This document shows positions 18,417 through 27,577 of a stretch of 64,000 nt of DNA, piece after piece (the first letter of the stretch is position 1; every line of letters begins with the position of its first letter). Below the pieces are notes generated by a model. The model made no database searches. It had not been told where the DNA came from and saw nothing but the letters and a program-made list of their open reading frames with translations. The position numbers were made by a program, and so were the translations under genes. Source of the DNA: Guyparkeria sp016278265 (GTDB taxonomy: Bacteria; Pseudomonadota; Gammaproteobacteria; Halothiobacillales; Halothiobacillaceae); assembly GCF_044582145.1 (NCBI RefSeq), contig NZ_JBDODO010000003.1; one strand, given 5' to 3'.

Positions 18417-20759
18417 TCAGAACGACGCGCCGATTGAGAACTGCAAGCTTTGGGTGCGGTCTTCGGGCTCGTCGTTGAGCGGCTGGGCGAAGCTGAACAT
18501 CAGCGGGCCGACCGGCGAGATCCAGCTCAGGCCTACGCCCACCGACTGGCGCAGCGAATCGGCCTCGAAGTTCTCGATGTCACGGTAGGCATTCCCGACG
18601 TCCCAGAACAGTGACATGCGCACGGAATCGCGCTGCTCGGTCAAGAACGGCAGCGGCGAGTAAATGGCCAACCCGCCGTTGAGCTTGAAGGTACCACCCA
18701 TCGGGTCGTTGTTGTTGTCACGCGGGCCCAGCGAGTAATCCTCGTAACCGCGCACCGACCGAATGCCGCCAGTGAAGTAGTTCAGGAACGGCGGCACCCC
18801 GTCGTAGTACTGGCTCACACCGTTGTACTCGGCCTCCGTATCCCCGTAAGACTTGATTTGGCCGACATTGCCGTGCGCCTGAAGGGTGAACAGGTCGGTC
18901 AGCGGCAGATAGAACTCGCCGTCGTACTCGCCCTTGACGTAAGTCAGGTCACTGCCCGGCACGGCCACCGTTGCCGACAGGCTATGGTACTGACCGGCGG
19001 TGGGGAACATGTGCCGGTTGCGCGAATCGTAGCGCCAGCTCGGCCGGATGGTGAAGGTATAGAACTGCTCACCATCAAAGCCCGGGCCCGGATTGTCGCC
19101 GTCGACTTCCCCGGTCACCCAGCTGGGAGAACGAGTCGTCGCTTTGATCTCCTGGCTCTCGACGCCAAAGGCGATCGAGCCGTAGGTCAGCTCCGAGAGC
19201 GGCACGCCGAAGTTGATATTGCCGCCGTAGGAATCGACCAGATAGCGCGACAGCGACAGCTCGGTGCCGTCCTGCTTCTGGTAGAAAAGCCCAAAGCCCT
19301 GGCTGACACCATTGACGGTGAAGTACGGGTTGCGGTAGTTGAACTGGTAGTACTCGCGGTACGAGCTGCGTTCGACGTTGAAGCCAACTTCCTTGCCGGT
19401 ACCGAGAAAGTTCGGCTGGTTCAGGCCGACGTTGAACAACACGCCCTCGGCCTGGGAGAAGCCCACGCCCGCCGTCAGCGAGCCGGAGAGCTGCTCCGTG
19501 ATGTCGTATTCGATATCAACCTGGTCCGGCGCCTCGGGCACCGGCTTGATCTCCTGCTCGATCCGCTGCACGGACGGCAGGCGCTCGAGGCGCTGCTTGG
19601 AGCGGTCAAGCTTGTCGCCGGCATACCAGCTGCCTTCCATCTGCCGCATCTCGCGGCGATAGACGACCTCGTTGGTGTTGTAGTTGCCCTTGAACTCGAT
19701 TTCACGAACGCTGACACGACGCCCCGGGTCGAGATTGAAGTCGACCACCACGGTCTTCTCGGCCTCGTCGATATCCGGGCGCGGTTCGACCCGCGCGAAC
19801 GCGTAGCCGTAATCACCCATGCGACGTCCGATCGCATCGCTGGTGTCGACCACCTGACGGCGGTTGAAGTACTCGCCCGCCTCAACCTGCGTCAACTCCT
19901 CGAGTGTCTCCTCGTTGAGCAACATGTTGCCGCTGTAGGTCACGTCCGTGACGGTGTAGCGCTCACCCTCGGTGATGTTGACCACCACCTCGATGTCCTT
20001 CTTGTCCGGCGTGATGGTCACCTGGGTGGAGTCCACCGAGAACTTGAGGTAACCGCGGTCAAGGTAGAAAGAACGCAGGCGCTCGAGGTCCGCCGACAGC
20101 TTCTGCTTGGAATACTGGTCGGCACTCGACCAGAAACGCCACCAGGACACCGGGCCGAGCTCGAACTCGCCGAGCAGTTCATCTTCGTCGAAGTCCTCGT
20201 TGCCGATGATCCTCACGCGGCGTATAGAGGCCGGCTTGCCCTCATAGATCTCGATATTGACGAAGACGCGGTTGTCCTCGAGCTCCTCAACCTCGGTCTC
20301 GATCTGCACACCGTACTGACCCAGGCTGTAGTAGACGCGCTGCAACTCGGTCTGCATTTTGTCCAGCGCCCGCTGGTCGAGCACACGCCCTTGGACCAGG
20401 CCGATCGACTTCAAGGCCTCCTGCAGCTTTTCGGTTTCGACCTTGTCGTTGCCGTTGACTTCCAATGCCGTGATGGTCGGGCGCTCCTGCAGCCGAATCA
20501 GCAGTGCGTCGTCCGGGGCCCGTCCCACCTGGACATCCTTGAAAAAGCCGGTGTCGTACAACGCCTCGATCACGCGTGTACTGTCACCGGCCTGGAAGTC
20601 GTCGCCGACCTCGTAGGGGATGTAGGTGAATACCGTCCCCGGGGAGATGGTCCTGAGCCCCTCGACCCGGATGTCGGTGATTTCGAATGCCTGTGCCAGC
20701 GATGGCAAGAGAAGCAGCGCGGCAAGCGCCAGGGAGGTGCAGCGTTGGGTGATGGTCAT
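18417..20759 (-). CDS. bamA: Outer membrane protein assembly factor BamA
   Basis: 780 aa core of the Bam complex, which inserts beta-barrel proteins into the outer membrane. The signal peptide (about 1-24) is followed by five POTRA domains (about 25-420; first one FEITDIRVEGLRTISPG) and a 16-strand barrel ending in Phe (IGASF), the usual barrel signal. The barrel lid-loop motif is seen as GGIRSVRGYEDYSLGPRD near 695 (the VRGF/Y-type element). It lies between rseP and skp as in other gammaproteobacteria. The upstream 117-nt gap shows no clear sigmaE-type promoter. Confidence 0.97.
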   Translation of the reverse strand: MTITQRCTSLALAALLLLPSLAQAFEITDIRVEGLRTISPGTVFTYIPYEVGDDFQAGDSTRVIEALYDTGFFKDVQVGRAPDDALLIRLQERPTITALEVNGNDKVETEKLQEALKSIGLVQGRVLDQRALDKMQTELQRVYYSLGQYGVQIETEVEELEDNRVFVNIEIYEGKPASIRRVRIIGNEDFDEDELLGEFELGPVSWWRFWSSADQYSKQKLSADLERLRSFYLDRGYLKFSVDSTQVTITPDKKDIEVVVNITEGERYTVTDVTYSGNMLLNEETLEELTQVEAGEYFNRRQVVDTSDAIGRRMGDYGYAFARVEPRPDIDEAEKTVVVDFNLDPGRRVSVREIEFKGNYNTNEVVYRREMRQMEGSWYAGDKLDRSKQRLERLPSVQRIEQEIKPVPEAPDQVDIEYDITEQLSGSLTAGVGFSQAEGVLFNVGLNQPNFLGTGKEVGFNVERSSYREYYQFNYRNPYFTVNGVSQGFGLFYQKQDGTELSLSRYLVDSYGGNINFGVPLSELTYGSIAFGVESQEIKATTRSPSWVTGEVDGDNPGPGFDGEQFYTFTIRPSWRYDSRNRHMFPTAGQYHSLSATVAVPGSDLTYVKGEYDGEFYLPLTDLFTLQAHGNVGQIKSYGDTEAEYNGVSQYYDGVPPFLNYFTGGIRSVRGYEDYSLGPRDNNNDPMGGTFKLNGGLAIYSPLPFLTEQRDSVRMSLFWDVGNAYRDIENFEADSLRQSVGVGLSWISPVGPLMFSFAQPLNDEPEDRTQSLQFSIGASF

Positions 20760-20876
20760 GCCGAAAGGCTTTCCTGGTCAGGCGGATGGATTGGAAAATC
20801 GGGAATCCGGCCGAGGCACGGTCGATAGGCCGGCCCGGCACTAGGGTAAATCCGGGCTATTGTGGCCCAAGCGGGG

Positions 20877-22259
20877 CTAGTGCATCAACCGCGCGATGTC
20901 GTTGTAGAAGACCACCACCATCAGCAGGCCGAGCAGCAGGATGCCCAGACGGGCGAAGACTTCCTCGAATACGGCGCCAACCGGCCCGCCCTTGATCGCC
21001 TCGATGGCGTAGAGGAGCAGGTGCCCACCGTCGAGCATCGGGATCGGCAGCAGGTTGAGAATGGCCAGCGACAGGCTGACCAGGGCGAGAAAACCGAGGA
21101 AGGTCGACAACCCGAGCAACAAGCTCTTGCCGGCATACTCGGCGATGGCGACAGGCCCCGAGAGGTTGGCGATGCTCGCCTCGCCCGTGAGCAAGCGGTG
21201 GAAGACGGACAGCGTCAACGTGGTCATCTCCCAGCTGCGCTCGACGGCCAGCCCCATGGCCTCGACCGGCCCGGCCCGTTCCAACAGGAACATCGACTCG
21301 GCCGCCTCCGCGTCGAGCGGGTGTGCGCCCAGGGCCACCCCGATTCGCCCCACGATCTCGCCATCCACCTCGGTCGCACGTGGCGTGACGACCACGTCCT
21401 CACGCCCGGCATCCGTCTCGGTGGTCAATCGGGTCACCTCGCCCGCTCTTGCGCCGATCGCCTCGATCAAGGCCCAGGGGTCCCGGTATTCGCGCCCGTC
21501 GATCGCGACGATCCACGAGCCGACCTCTAGCCCGGCGGCCATGGCGGGCGAATCGGGCTGAACCTCGGCAATCTCGGCGTACGCCGGTGCCCGCCAGAGG
21601 GCGAAACCCACCCGCTCGAGAATATCCGTGGGCTGCCGGCCGATCTCCCCGCCCAGCGGATCGAGTTCGCGCAAGTCGAGCGTCATGTCCCGGCGGCTGC
21701 CGTCACGCTCGATCGTGATCGGCAACGCCTGTTGCTCGATCGCCCCATTGAGCAGCGACAGGCGCAGATCCGACAGGGTCATCACCGGGTCGCCGTCCAC
21801 GGCACGGATGATGTCACCCTCCTGCAGCCCTGCCGCGGCGAGGCGCGATTCGGAACCCAGGTCGCCGACCTTGGGCAACACGCCCTGGGTGCCCACCATG
21901 AACATCAGCCACCAGAACACCAGGGCGAGCACGACGTTGGCGGCAGGGCCAGCAGCCACCACGGCAGCCCGCACCTTCAGCGACTGGCGATTGAATGCCC
22001 GGTGGCGCTCGGCAGGATCGACCGGGCCTTCCCGCTCGTCGAGCATGCGCACGTAGCCACCGAGGGGAAGCAGGCCGACGCGGTACTCGATCGACTCCGG
22101 GCCGCGGCGGGTCGAGAAGATCGCCCGCCCGAAACCCAGCGAATAGGTGAGCACCCGCACACCCAGGCGGCGCGCCACCCAGAAATGACCGTACTCGTGG
22201 AAGGCCACCAGGATGCCGATGGTCAGCAGAAAGCCGACCAAGCTCAGAAGAATATCCAT
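20877..22259 (-). CDS. rseP: RIP metalloprotease RseP
   Basis: 460 aa inner-membrane site-2 protease that cleaves RseA to release sigmaE. HEYGH near residue 21 provides the zinc ligands and catalytic Glu, and NLLPIPMLDGGHLL near 400 the third ligand and the LDG motif. Two PDZ domains lie between (about 115-290). There are four hydrophobic segments, two at each end. The start is 3 nt downstream of the dxr stop. Confidence 0.96.
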   Translation of the reverse strand: MDILLSLVGFLLTIGILVAFHEYGHFWVARRLGVRVLTYSLGFGRAIFSTRRGPESIEYRVGLLPLGGYVRMLDEREGPVDPAERHRAFNRQSLKVRAAVVAAGPAANVVLALVFWWLMFMVGTQGVLPKVGDLGSESRLAAAGLQEGDIIRAVDGDPVMTLSDLRLSLLNGAIEQQALPITIERDGSRRDMTLDLRELDPLGGEIGRQPTDILERVGFALWRAPAYAEIAEVQPDSPAMAAGLEVGSWIVAIDGREYRDPWALIEAIGARAGEVTRLTTETDAGREDVVVTPRATEVDGEIVGRIGVALGAHPLDAEAAESMFLLERAGPVEAMGLAVERSWEMTTLTLSVFHRLLTGEASIANLSGPVAIAEYAGKSLLLGLSTFLGFLALVSLSLAILNLLPIPMLDGGHLLLYAIEAIKGGPVGAVFEEVFARLGILLLGLLMVVVFYNDIARLMH

Positions 22260-22262
22260 CGA

Positions 22263-23507
22263 TCAGCCCCCGACCGCCGCGCCACTGCCACGCGTACGAC
22301 ACCATAACTCGGCCCAGGCCCGCACCTCCCGATCGGCGACCAGAACGGCCTCGATGGTCTCCGGCGCACCGGAGGTCGCGTTGCCGGCGAAGTGCGTCAT
22401 GGCCGCCTGGAGCGCGGCCGGAATGTCCATGAAACCGATTCGGCGTTCGAGGAATGCAGCCACCGCCACTTCGTTGGCGGCATTCATCACCAGGGGCATA
22501 ATCCCGCCGGCAGCCAATGCCTCGAAGGCCAGGCGCAGGGCGGGAAAGCGTTCCGGATCCGGCGATTCGAAATGCAGCCCGGCCAGCGCACCGAAATCCA
22601 ACGGCGCGACACCCGACTCGATCCGTTCCGGCCAGGCCAGGGCGTGGGCAATGGGGGTGCGCATGTCCGGCTCACCAAGCTCGGCGATCACCGAACCGTC
22701 GACGAAACGCACCATCGAGTGGATCACCGATTCGGGATGCACCAGCACCTCGATGCGCTCGGCGGAGACCCCGAACAGCCGGGCCGCCTCGATAACCTCG
22801 AGCCCCTTGTTCATCATCGTGGCCGAGTCGACCGAGATCTTGCGTCCCATCGACCAGTTCGGGTGGGCACAAGCCTGCTCGGGGGTGATGCCGGCGAAAT
22901 CGGCCAACGGTCGCTCGCGAAACGGTCCACCCGAGGCGGTCAGCACCAGCCGTTCGATCTCGTTGCTATCGCCTACCAATCCGGCTCGACCGACCACGGC
23001 GGCCTGGTCGGCGGGCAGGCACTGAAAGATGGCATTGTGCTCGCTGTCGATCGGCAACAACGTCGCCCCGGCACGGCGCGCCACATCGAGCATCAGCTCG
23101 CCGGCAGCGACCAGGGATTCCTTGTTGGCCAACAGCACCCTCTTGCCGGCATCCAGTGCGTTCCAGGTCGAACCCAGACCCGCAGTCCCGACGACGGCTG
23201 CCACGACGGTGTCGAGCGACGCGTCACCGGCCAACTCGTCCACCGCCGCCTGACCGACCACCACGGTCGGCCGCTGGGCAGCCGGCAGGCTGGCGAGCCG
23301 CTCCTCGAGTGCGGCGCGCCGGTCGGCATCGACCAGCCCGACGGTCGCCGGACGAAATCGCTTGAGCTGTTCGAACAGAATGTCGACACGCGAGTGGGCA
23401 ACGAGCACGTCGACAGAGAATCGTTCCGGGTGACGGGCGAGCACGTCCAGCGTGCTTGTGCCGATGCTGCCGGTCGAGCCGAAGATACCGATGCGGGTCT
23501 GCACCAT
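22263..23507 (-). CDS. dxr: 1-deoxy-D-xylulose-5-phosphate reductoisomerase
   Basis: 414 aa, second step of the MEP isoprenoid pathway, using NADPH. The nucleotide-binding loop IGIFGSTGSIGTSTL begins at residue 6; KESLVAAGEL near 125, the metal/substrate region LPIDSEHNAIFQCL near 147, ASGGPFR near 185 and NHPNW-like AHPNWSMGRKISVDSATMMNKGLE near 210 follow. The start is ATG 23507, 1 nt after the cdsA stop; the frame stays open further upstream inside cdsA but that is not coding. It provides precursors for the undecaprenyl carrier made by UppS two genes upstream. Confidence 0.97.
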   Translation of the reverse strand: MVQTRIGIFGSTGSIGTSTLDVLARHPERFSVDVLVAHSRVDILFEQLKRFRPATVGLVDADRRAALEERLASLPAAQRPTVVVGQAAVDELAGDASLDTVVAAVVGTAGLGSTWNALDAGKRVLLANKESLVAAGELMLDVARRAGATLLPIDSEHNAIFQCLPADQAAVVGRAGLVGDSNEIERLVLTASGGPFRERPLADFAGITPEQACAHPNWSMGRKISVDSATMMNKGLEVIEAARLFGVSAERIEVLVHPESVIHSMVRFVDGSVIAELGEPDMRTPIAHALAWPERIESGVAPLDFGALAGLHFESPDPERFPALRLAFEALAAGGIMPLVMNAANEVAVAAFLERRIGFMDIPAALQAAMTHFAGNATSGAPETIEAVLVADREVRAWAELWCRTRGSGAAVGG

Positions 23508-23508
23508 G

Positions 23509-24333
23509 TCAGCCTCCCAACAGCTGCATCTGCCACAGCCCCAACCACCACAAGGGCATGGCGGCGAACTGGCCATCGAGCCGATCAAGCACCCCGCCAT
23601 GCCCCGGCAGGATACGACCGCTGTCCTTGGCCCCTGCCTCGCGCTTGAGACGCGACTCCTCGAGATCACCCCCGACCGAGGCCAGCGCCACCAGCACGCA
23701 CCACAGGGCCAGCAGCCAGCTCGGCGTGGCCGCGAACAGCGGCAGCACCGCCCCGATTGCGGCCAGTACGGCAACCCCGGCCAAACCGCCAACCACCCCC
23801 TCGATGGACTTGCCCGGGCTGATCATCGGCGCGAGCTTGCGGCGCCCGAACGCTCGACCGGCAAAATACGCAAGCGAATCGGCGACAACCACGACGAGGA
23901 TGCCGAAGACCAGCAGCCATTCGCCTTGGGGCGCGGCATGCACGTCGACCAACGCGACCCAGAACAGGGGCAGGATCAACAACCCGGTCAGCCGGCGCTG
24001 CCAGAACGGTCGCGCCGGCGGCTGCCGGCGGCGATAGCGCAATTGCGCGGCGAACAGGAATGCCCAGACGACCGCAGCGGCAACCATCAGCCACATCCGA
24101 TGCTCGGTAGGCCAGCCCCACTGCCACCCCACGGCGAGGGCCACGGTCACCAGCACCCAAGGCCAGATGTAACAAGGGGCAAGGCCGCAGAGCCGAAACC
24201 ATTCCACGGCCGCCCAGCCCAGCAGCACCAGAGTGAGGCCGGCAAAGATGCGATCGGGAGCAAGGAGGATGACCGCCAGCGAGACCAGGCCGGCGATCGT
24301 TCCCGTTAACAGGCGCAACGGTGTGCCGGTCAT
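23509..24333 (-). CDS. cdsA: Phosphatidate cytidylyltransferase
   Basis: 274 aa polytopic inner-membrane enzyme making CDP-diacylglycerol, the precursor of all phospholipids. About eight hydrophobic segments precede the C-terminal signature region SVGGDLEESRLKREAGAKDS with KDSGRILPGHGGVLDRLDG, which carries the metal-binding Asp residues. Its ATG overlaps the uppS stop (ATGA). Confidence 0.95.
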   Translation of the reverse strand: MTGTPLRLLTGTIAGLVSLAVILLAPDRIFAGLTLVLLGWAAVEWFRLCGLAPCYIWPWVLVTVALAVGWQWGWPTEHRMWLMVAAAVVWAFLFAAQLRYRRRQPPARPFWQRRLTGLLILPLFWVALVDVHAAPQGEWLLVFGILVVVVADSLAYFAGRAFGRRKLAPMISPGKSIEGVVGGLAGVAVLAAIGAVLPLFAATPSWLLALWCVLVALASVGGDLEESRLKREAGAKDSGRILPGHGGVLDRLDGQFAAMPLWWLGLWQMQLLGG

Positions 24334-25103
24334 CGCTTTGCCTCGTGGGACTCGACGCGGCCGAAGCGCCGCTCCCGCCCGGCGAACCAGGTCAGGGCGC
24401 GATCGAATTCGGTTTCGTCAAACAGCGGCCAAAGGACGTCGGTGAAATAGAGCTCGGCGTAGGCGGCCTGCCAGAGGAGGAAATTGCTCAATCGACGTTC
24501 TCCGCCGGTGCGGATGAACAGATCGACCGGCGGTTGTCCGGCCGTGGCCAAGCCGGACTCGAAGGCCGAGTTCAGGATTTCGGGGTCGTCGAGCGCCAGC
24601 GGGGACTGGGCATGGCGCTCTGCGAGTTTCCGGGCTGCCTGCAGGATGTCCCACTGGCCGCCGTAGCTCACGGCAATCTGTAGATGGAGACGGTCGTTGC
24701 CGGCCGTGCGCGCCTCGGCGGCGTCCATGAGCGCTTGGACCGAGGCATCCAGCCGCGAACGTTCACCGATGAAGGTCAGGCGTACGCCGTTCTCGTCGAG
24801 TTCGTCGAGCTCTTTCTCGAGCGCGTTGATGAACAGTTTCATCAGCGCATCGACCTCGTCGGCCGGCCGCTTCCAGTTCTCGGAGGAGAAGGCGAACAGC
24901 GTGAGAATCGGAACCCCGTGACGCATGGCCGCGCGAATGGTGGCGCGGACGGCGCGCCGTCCCCGCTGATGACCAACGGTACGCGGCAGATGACGCGCCC
25001 GAGCCCAGCGGCCGTTGCCATCCATGACGATCGCAACGTGGCGCGGCAGGTGCGCCGGGTCGATCTCGCTCACCGGCTTAGGGTCATGGCTACGCGGCCG
25101 CAC
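24330..25103 (-). CDS. uppS: Undecaprenyl diphosphate synthase
   Basis: 257 aa cis-prenyltransferase making the C55 lipid carrier for peptidoglycan and O-antigen. HVAIVMDGNGRWA (about 22-34) carries the catalytic Asp; FAFSSENWKRP near 78 and DLFIRTGGERRLSNFLLWQ near 200 are the remaining conserved regions. GTG start 25103 with GAGGTGA just upstream, 6 nt after the frr stop. Confidence 0.96.
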   Translation of the reverse strand: MRPRSHDPKPVSEIDPAHLPRHVAIVMDGNGRWARARHLPRTVGHQRGRRAVRATIRAAMRHGVPILTLFAFSSENWKRPADEVDALMKLFINALEKELDELDENGVRLTFIGERSRLDASVQALMDAAEARTAGNDRLHLQIAVSYGGQWDILQAARKLAERHAQSPLALDDPEILNSAFESGLATAGQPPVDLFIRTGGERRLSNFLLWQAAYAELYFTDVLWPLFDETEFDRALTWFAGRERRFGRVESHEAKR

Positions 25104-25109
25104 GTCACC

Positions 25110-25667
25110 TCAAACTTCCATCAGCTCTTTTTCTTTATCCGCCACGAGCTGGTCCACCTCGGCAACCCGTTCGTCGGTCAACTTCTGGATGATGTCCTGA
25201 CCGCGGCGTTCGTCGTCCTCGGAGATTTCCTTCTCCTTGAGAAAGCCCTTGAGATCGTTGTTGGCATCGCGACGGACATTGCGAATGGCGATCTTGGCGT
25301 TCTCGCCCTCGTTGCGGACCACCTTGCCCAGATCGCGACGACGCTCTTCGGTAAGCGGCGGCATCGGAATACGGATCACGGTGCCCGCGGTCGACGGGTT
25401 GAAGCCCAGATCGGAGGTCATGATCGCCTTCTCGATCTTGCCCACCATGTCCTTCTCCCATGGAGTGACCGCCAAGGTACGTGCATCCTCGGCCGACAGT
25501 CTGGCGACCTGGGAAAGCGGCACGTCGCTGCCGTAGTACTCCACGTGGATATGATCGAGCACGCTGATATGCGCCCGCCCGGTGCGGATCTTGGAGAGCT
25601 CGCCCTTGAGCGCCTCGATGCTCTTGTTCATGCGCGAGCGGGCGTCTTTGACGATGTCGTCAATCAT
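25110..25667 (-). CDS. frr: Ribosome recycling factor
   Basis: 185 aa, exact family length. It splits post-termination ribosomes with EF-G. Conserved features are RTGRAHISVLDHIHVEYYG near 30, LAVTPWEKDM near 68 and the RIPMPPLTEERRRDL hinge region near 110. Its start lies 8 nt inside the 3' end of pyrH, so the two are translationally coupled. Confidence 0.97.
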   Translation of the reverse strand: MIDDIVKDARSRMNKSIEALKGELSKIRTGRAHISVLDHIHVEYYGSDVPLSQVARLSAEDARTLAVTPWEKDMVGKIEKAIMTSDLGFNPSTAGTVIRIPMPPLTEERRRDLGKVVRNEGENAKIAIRNVRRDANNDLKGFLKEKEISEDDERRGQDIIQKLTDERVAEVDQLVADKEKELMEV

Positions 25668-26403
25668 TCTTTTCGTTCTCCGCTGTCACCAGGGTCCCCA
25701 CGGCTTCGCCGGCGACGGCGCGCACCAGGTTCCCCGGCTCATTGATGTCAACCACCATCAACGGCATCTGCTGATCGCGACACATCACGATCGCGGTAGC
25801 GTCCATGACGCCCAGCCGCTGGTCGAGCACGGCATTGTACGTCAAATGATCGTAGCGTTCTGCACTGGCATCCAGGGTCGGGTCGGCACTGTAGACCCCG
25901 TCGACCTTGGTCGCCTTGATCATCAAATCGGCATTGATTTCCGCTGCCCGCAGGCTCGCGCCGGAGTCGGTGGTGAAGAACGGATTACCCGTCCCGCCGA
26001 CCAGCACGACCACTCGCCCCTTCTCCAGGTGACGGATCGCGCGACGACGGATGTAGTCCTCGCACACCGCGTGGATCGAGACCGCCGACATAACCCGCAC
26101 CTTGAGTCCGAGCTGCTCGAGCACGTCCTGCATGGCCAGCCCGTTCATCACGGTCGCCAGCATGCCCATCTGGTCACCGGTCACGCGGTCCATGCCACCG
26201 CCGGCCAAGCCTTCGCCACGGAAGATGTTGCCGCCACCGACCACCACGGCCACCTCGACGCCCTGGTCCTTGAGCGCCTGGATGTCTGCACCGAGGCGAC
26301 TGATCACGGCCGGGTCGATCCCGAATGACTGATCACCCATCAGCGCCTCGCCGCTGAGTTTGAGCAGAACACGTCGATAACGGGGAGAGCCGGCAGCTTG
26401 CAT
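25660..26403 (-). CDS. pyrH: UMP kinase
   Basis: 247 aa hexameric UMP kinase of the amino-acid-kinase fold. RRVLLKLSGEALMG near residue 9 binds ATP, VVVGGGNIFRG near 56 and GGTGNPFFTTDSGA near 133 form the nucleotide sites. I prefer ATG 26403 because AGGTG is 6 nt upstream; GTG 26412 is the alternative and adds three residues. A long inverted repeat (26468-26545) precedes the gene. Confidence 0.95.
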   Translation of the reverse strand: MQAAGSPRYRRVLLKLSGEALMGDQSFGIDPAVISRLGADIQALKDQGVEVAVVVGGGNIFRGEGLAGGGMDRVTGDQMGMLATVMNGLAMQDVLEQLGLKVRVMSAVSIHAVCEDYIRRRAIRHLEKGRVVVLVGGTGNPFFTTDSGASLRAAEINADLMIKATKVDGVYSADPTLDASAERYDHLTYNAVLDQRLGVMDATAIVMCRDQQMPLMVVDINEPGNLVRAVAGEAVGTLVTAENEKND

Positions 26404-26467
26404 ATCGTTCACCTGTGGGCTGTGAGCTTGCGTGGGACGGCCCGCTCGCGCCGGGGCGCGGCGGCGC

Positions 26468-26545
26468 CGGAGATTTCTGCATAAGCCCCGTCGAGTAGCG
26501 CCGACTCGCGTGAAACCGGGCGGCGGGGCTTAGGCGGAAATTCCG
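26468..26545 (-). repeat. Long imperfect inverted repeat in the tsf-pyrH gap
   Basis: The arm at 26468-26490 (CGGAGATTTCTGC, then ATAAGCCCCG) is the near-perfect inverse of 26524-26545 (CGGGGCTTAGGCGG, then AAATTCCG). A smaller stem CGAGT/ACTCG lies inside (about 26492-26508). The element sits between the tsf terminator and pyrH, so it would lie in the pyrH leader if that gene has its own promoter. Confidence 0.6.
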
Positions 26546-26551
26546 CGATTC

Positions 26552-26577
26552 AAAAAAAAGCCGGGGCATGCCCGGCT
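26552..26577 (-). terminator. Intrinsic terminator after tsf
   Basis: On the minus strand AGCCGGG-CATGC-CCCGGCT is followed by an eight-T run (the A run 26552-26559 on plus). It lies 15 nt after the tsf stop and separates rpsB-tsf from pyrH. Confidence 0.9.
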
Positions 26578-26591
26578 TTTCGGCAAGGGGA

Positions 26592-27467
26592 TCAGCCCCC
26601 TTTGACCTGCGCCATCACTTCGGCGGCGAAGTCGCCTTCCTCTTTCTCGATGCCTTCACCGACTTCCATGCGCTCAAAGCGCACCACCTTGGCACCCTCC
26701 TTCTTCAGGAGTTGGCCGACGGTCTGATCGGGGTCCTTGACGAACGGCTGGCCGACCAGGGTGATCTCCGCGAGAAACTTGCGAATACGTCCGTCGATCA
26801 TCTTCTCGACGATCTCCGGCGGCTTGCCGGACTCGGCGGCTTGGGCGCGGAAGATCTCGCGCTCCTTCTCGACGGTGTCCTCATCGACCTGCGACTCATC
26901 GACACAGCTCGGCTTGGTCGCGGCCACGTGCATGGCGAGATCACGCGCCAACTCCTCGCTGCCACCCTCGAGCTCGACCAGCACGCCGATGCGCTCGCCG
27001 TGACGGTAGGCGCCGATTACACCGCTGGTCGCCATGCGCACGAAACGGCGCATCTGGATGTTCTCGCCCAACTTGGCGACCAGAGCCTTGCGGCGGTCGT
27101 CGGCCTTTTCACCGTCGACATCCAACGCGTTGACCGCATCCATGTCGGCCGGATCGTCGGCCAGGATCTTCTCGGCGACGCTCTGCGCGAAACCAGTGAA
27201 GTCATCGCCCTTGGAGACGAAATCGGTCTCGGAGTTGATCTCGACCATCGCGGCGCTCTTGCGGTCGTCGCTGACTGCGATGGCGACCTGGCCTTCGGCG
27301 GCAACGCGGCCGGCCTTCTTGTCGGCCTTGGCCAGACCGCTCTTGCGCATCTGCTCGATCGCGGCCTCGATGTCGCCGTCGGTCTCGACCAGTGCCTTCT
27401 TGCACTCCATCATGCCCGAGCCGGTGCGCTCGCGGAGTTCCTTGACCAGAGAGGCGGTAATTGCCAT
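26592..27467 (-). CDS. tsf: Elongation factor Ts
   Basis: 291 aa nucleotide-exchange factor for EF-Tu. The N-terminal UBA-like domain contains LRERTGSGMMECKKAL (about 11-26), and the core carries AVVEINSETDFVS-like MVEINSETDFVSKGDDF near 75, which contains the TDF exchange motif. It is encoded 110 nt downstream of rpsB with a terminator-like hairpin between and a strong terminator after it. Confidence 0.98.
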   Translation of the reverse strand: MAITASLVKELRERTGSGMMECKKALVETDGDIEAAIEQMRKSGLAKADKKAGRVAAEGQVAIAVSDDRKSAAMVEINSETDFVSKGDDFTGFAQSVAEKILADDPADMDAVNALDVDGEKADDRRKALVAKLGENIQMRRFVRMATSGVIGAYRHGERIGVLVELEGGSEELARDLAMHVAATKPSCVDESQVDEDTVEKEREIFRAQAAESGKPPEIVEKMIDGRIRKFLAEITLVGQPFVKDPDQTVGQLLKKEGAKVVRFERMEVGEGIEKEEGDFAAEVMAQVKGG

Positions 27468-27500
27468 GAGCTGTCTTCTCCCGAATCTGTCTTGTACAAA

Positions 27501-27526
27501 AACAACGGGTCAGGCGACCCGTTGTT
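27501..27526 (-). terminator. Terminator-like hairpin between rpsB and tsf
   Basis: AACAACGGGTC (27501-27511) is the exact inverse of 27516-27526, an 11-bp stem with loop AGGC/GCCT. On the minus strand the stem ends in GTTGTT and continues TTTGT. It probably acts as a partial terminator that sets the S2 to EF-Ts ratio, as reported for the E. coli operon; efficiency is unknown. Confidence 0.75.
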
Positions 27527-27577
27527 CAGAAATCTGCAGCGGAGCGACCAAACCGGCCACCCCGCTTCGAGCGGCGA

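Noticed and set aside
18858..20828. 656-codon open frame on plus
   Set aside because: It is antisense to bamA, which has clear POTRA and barrel features.
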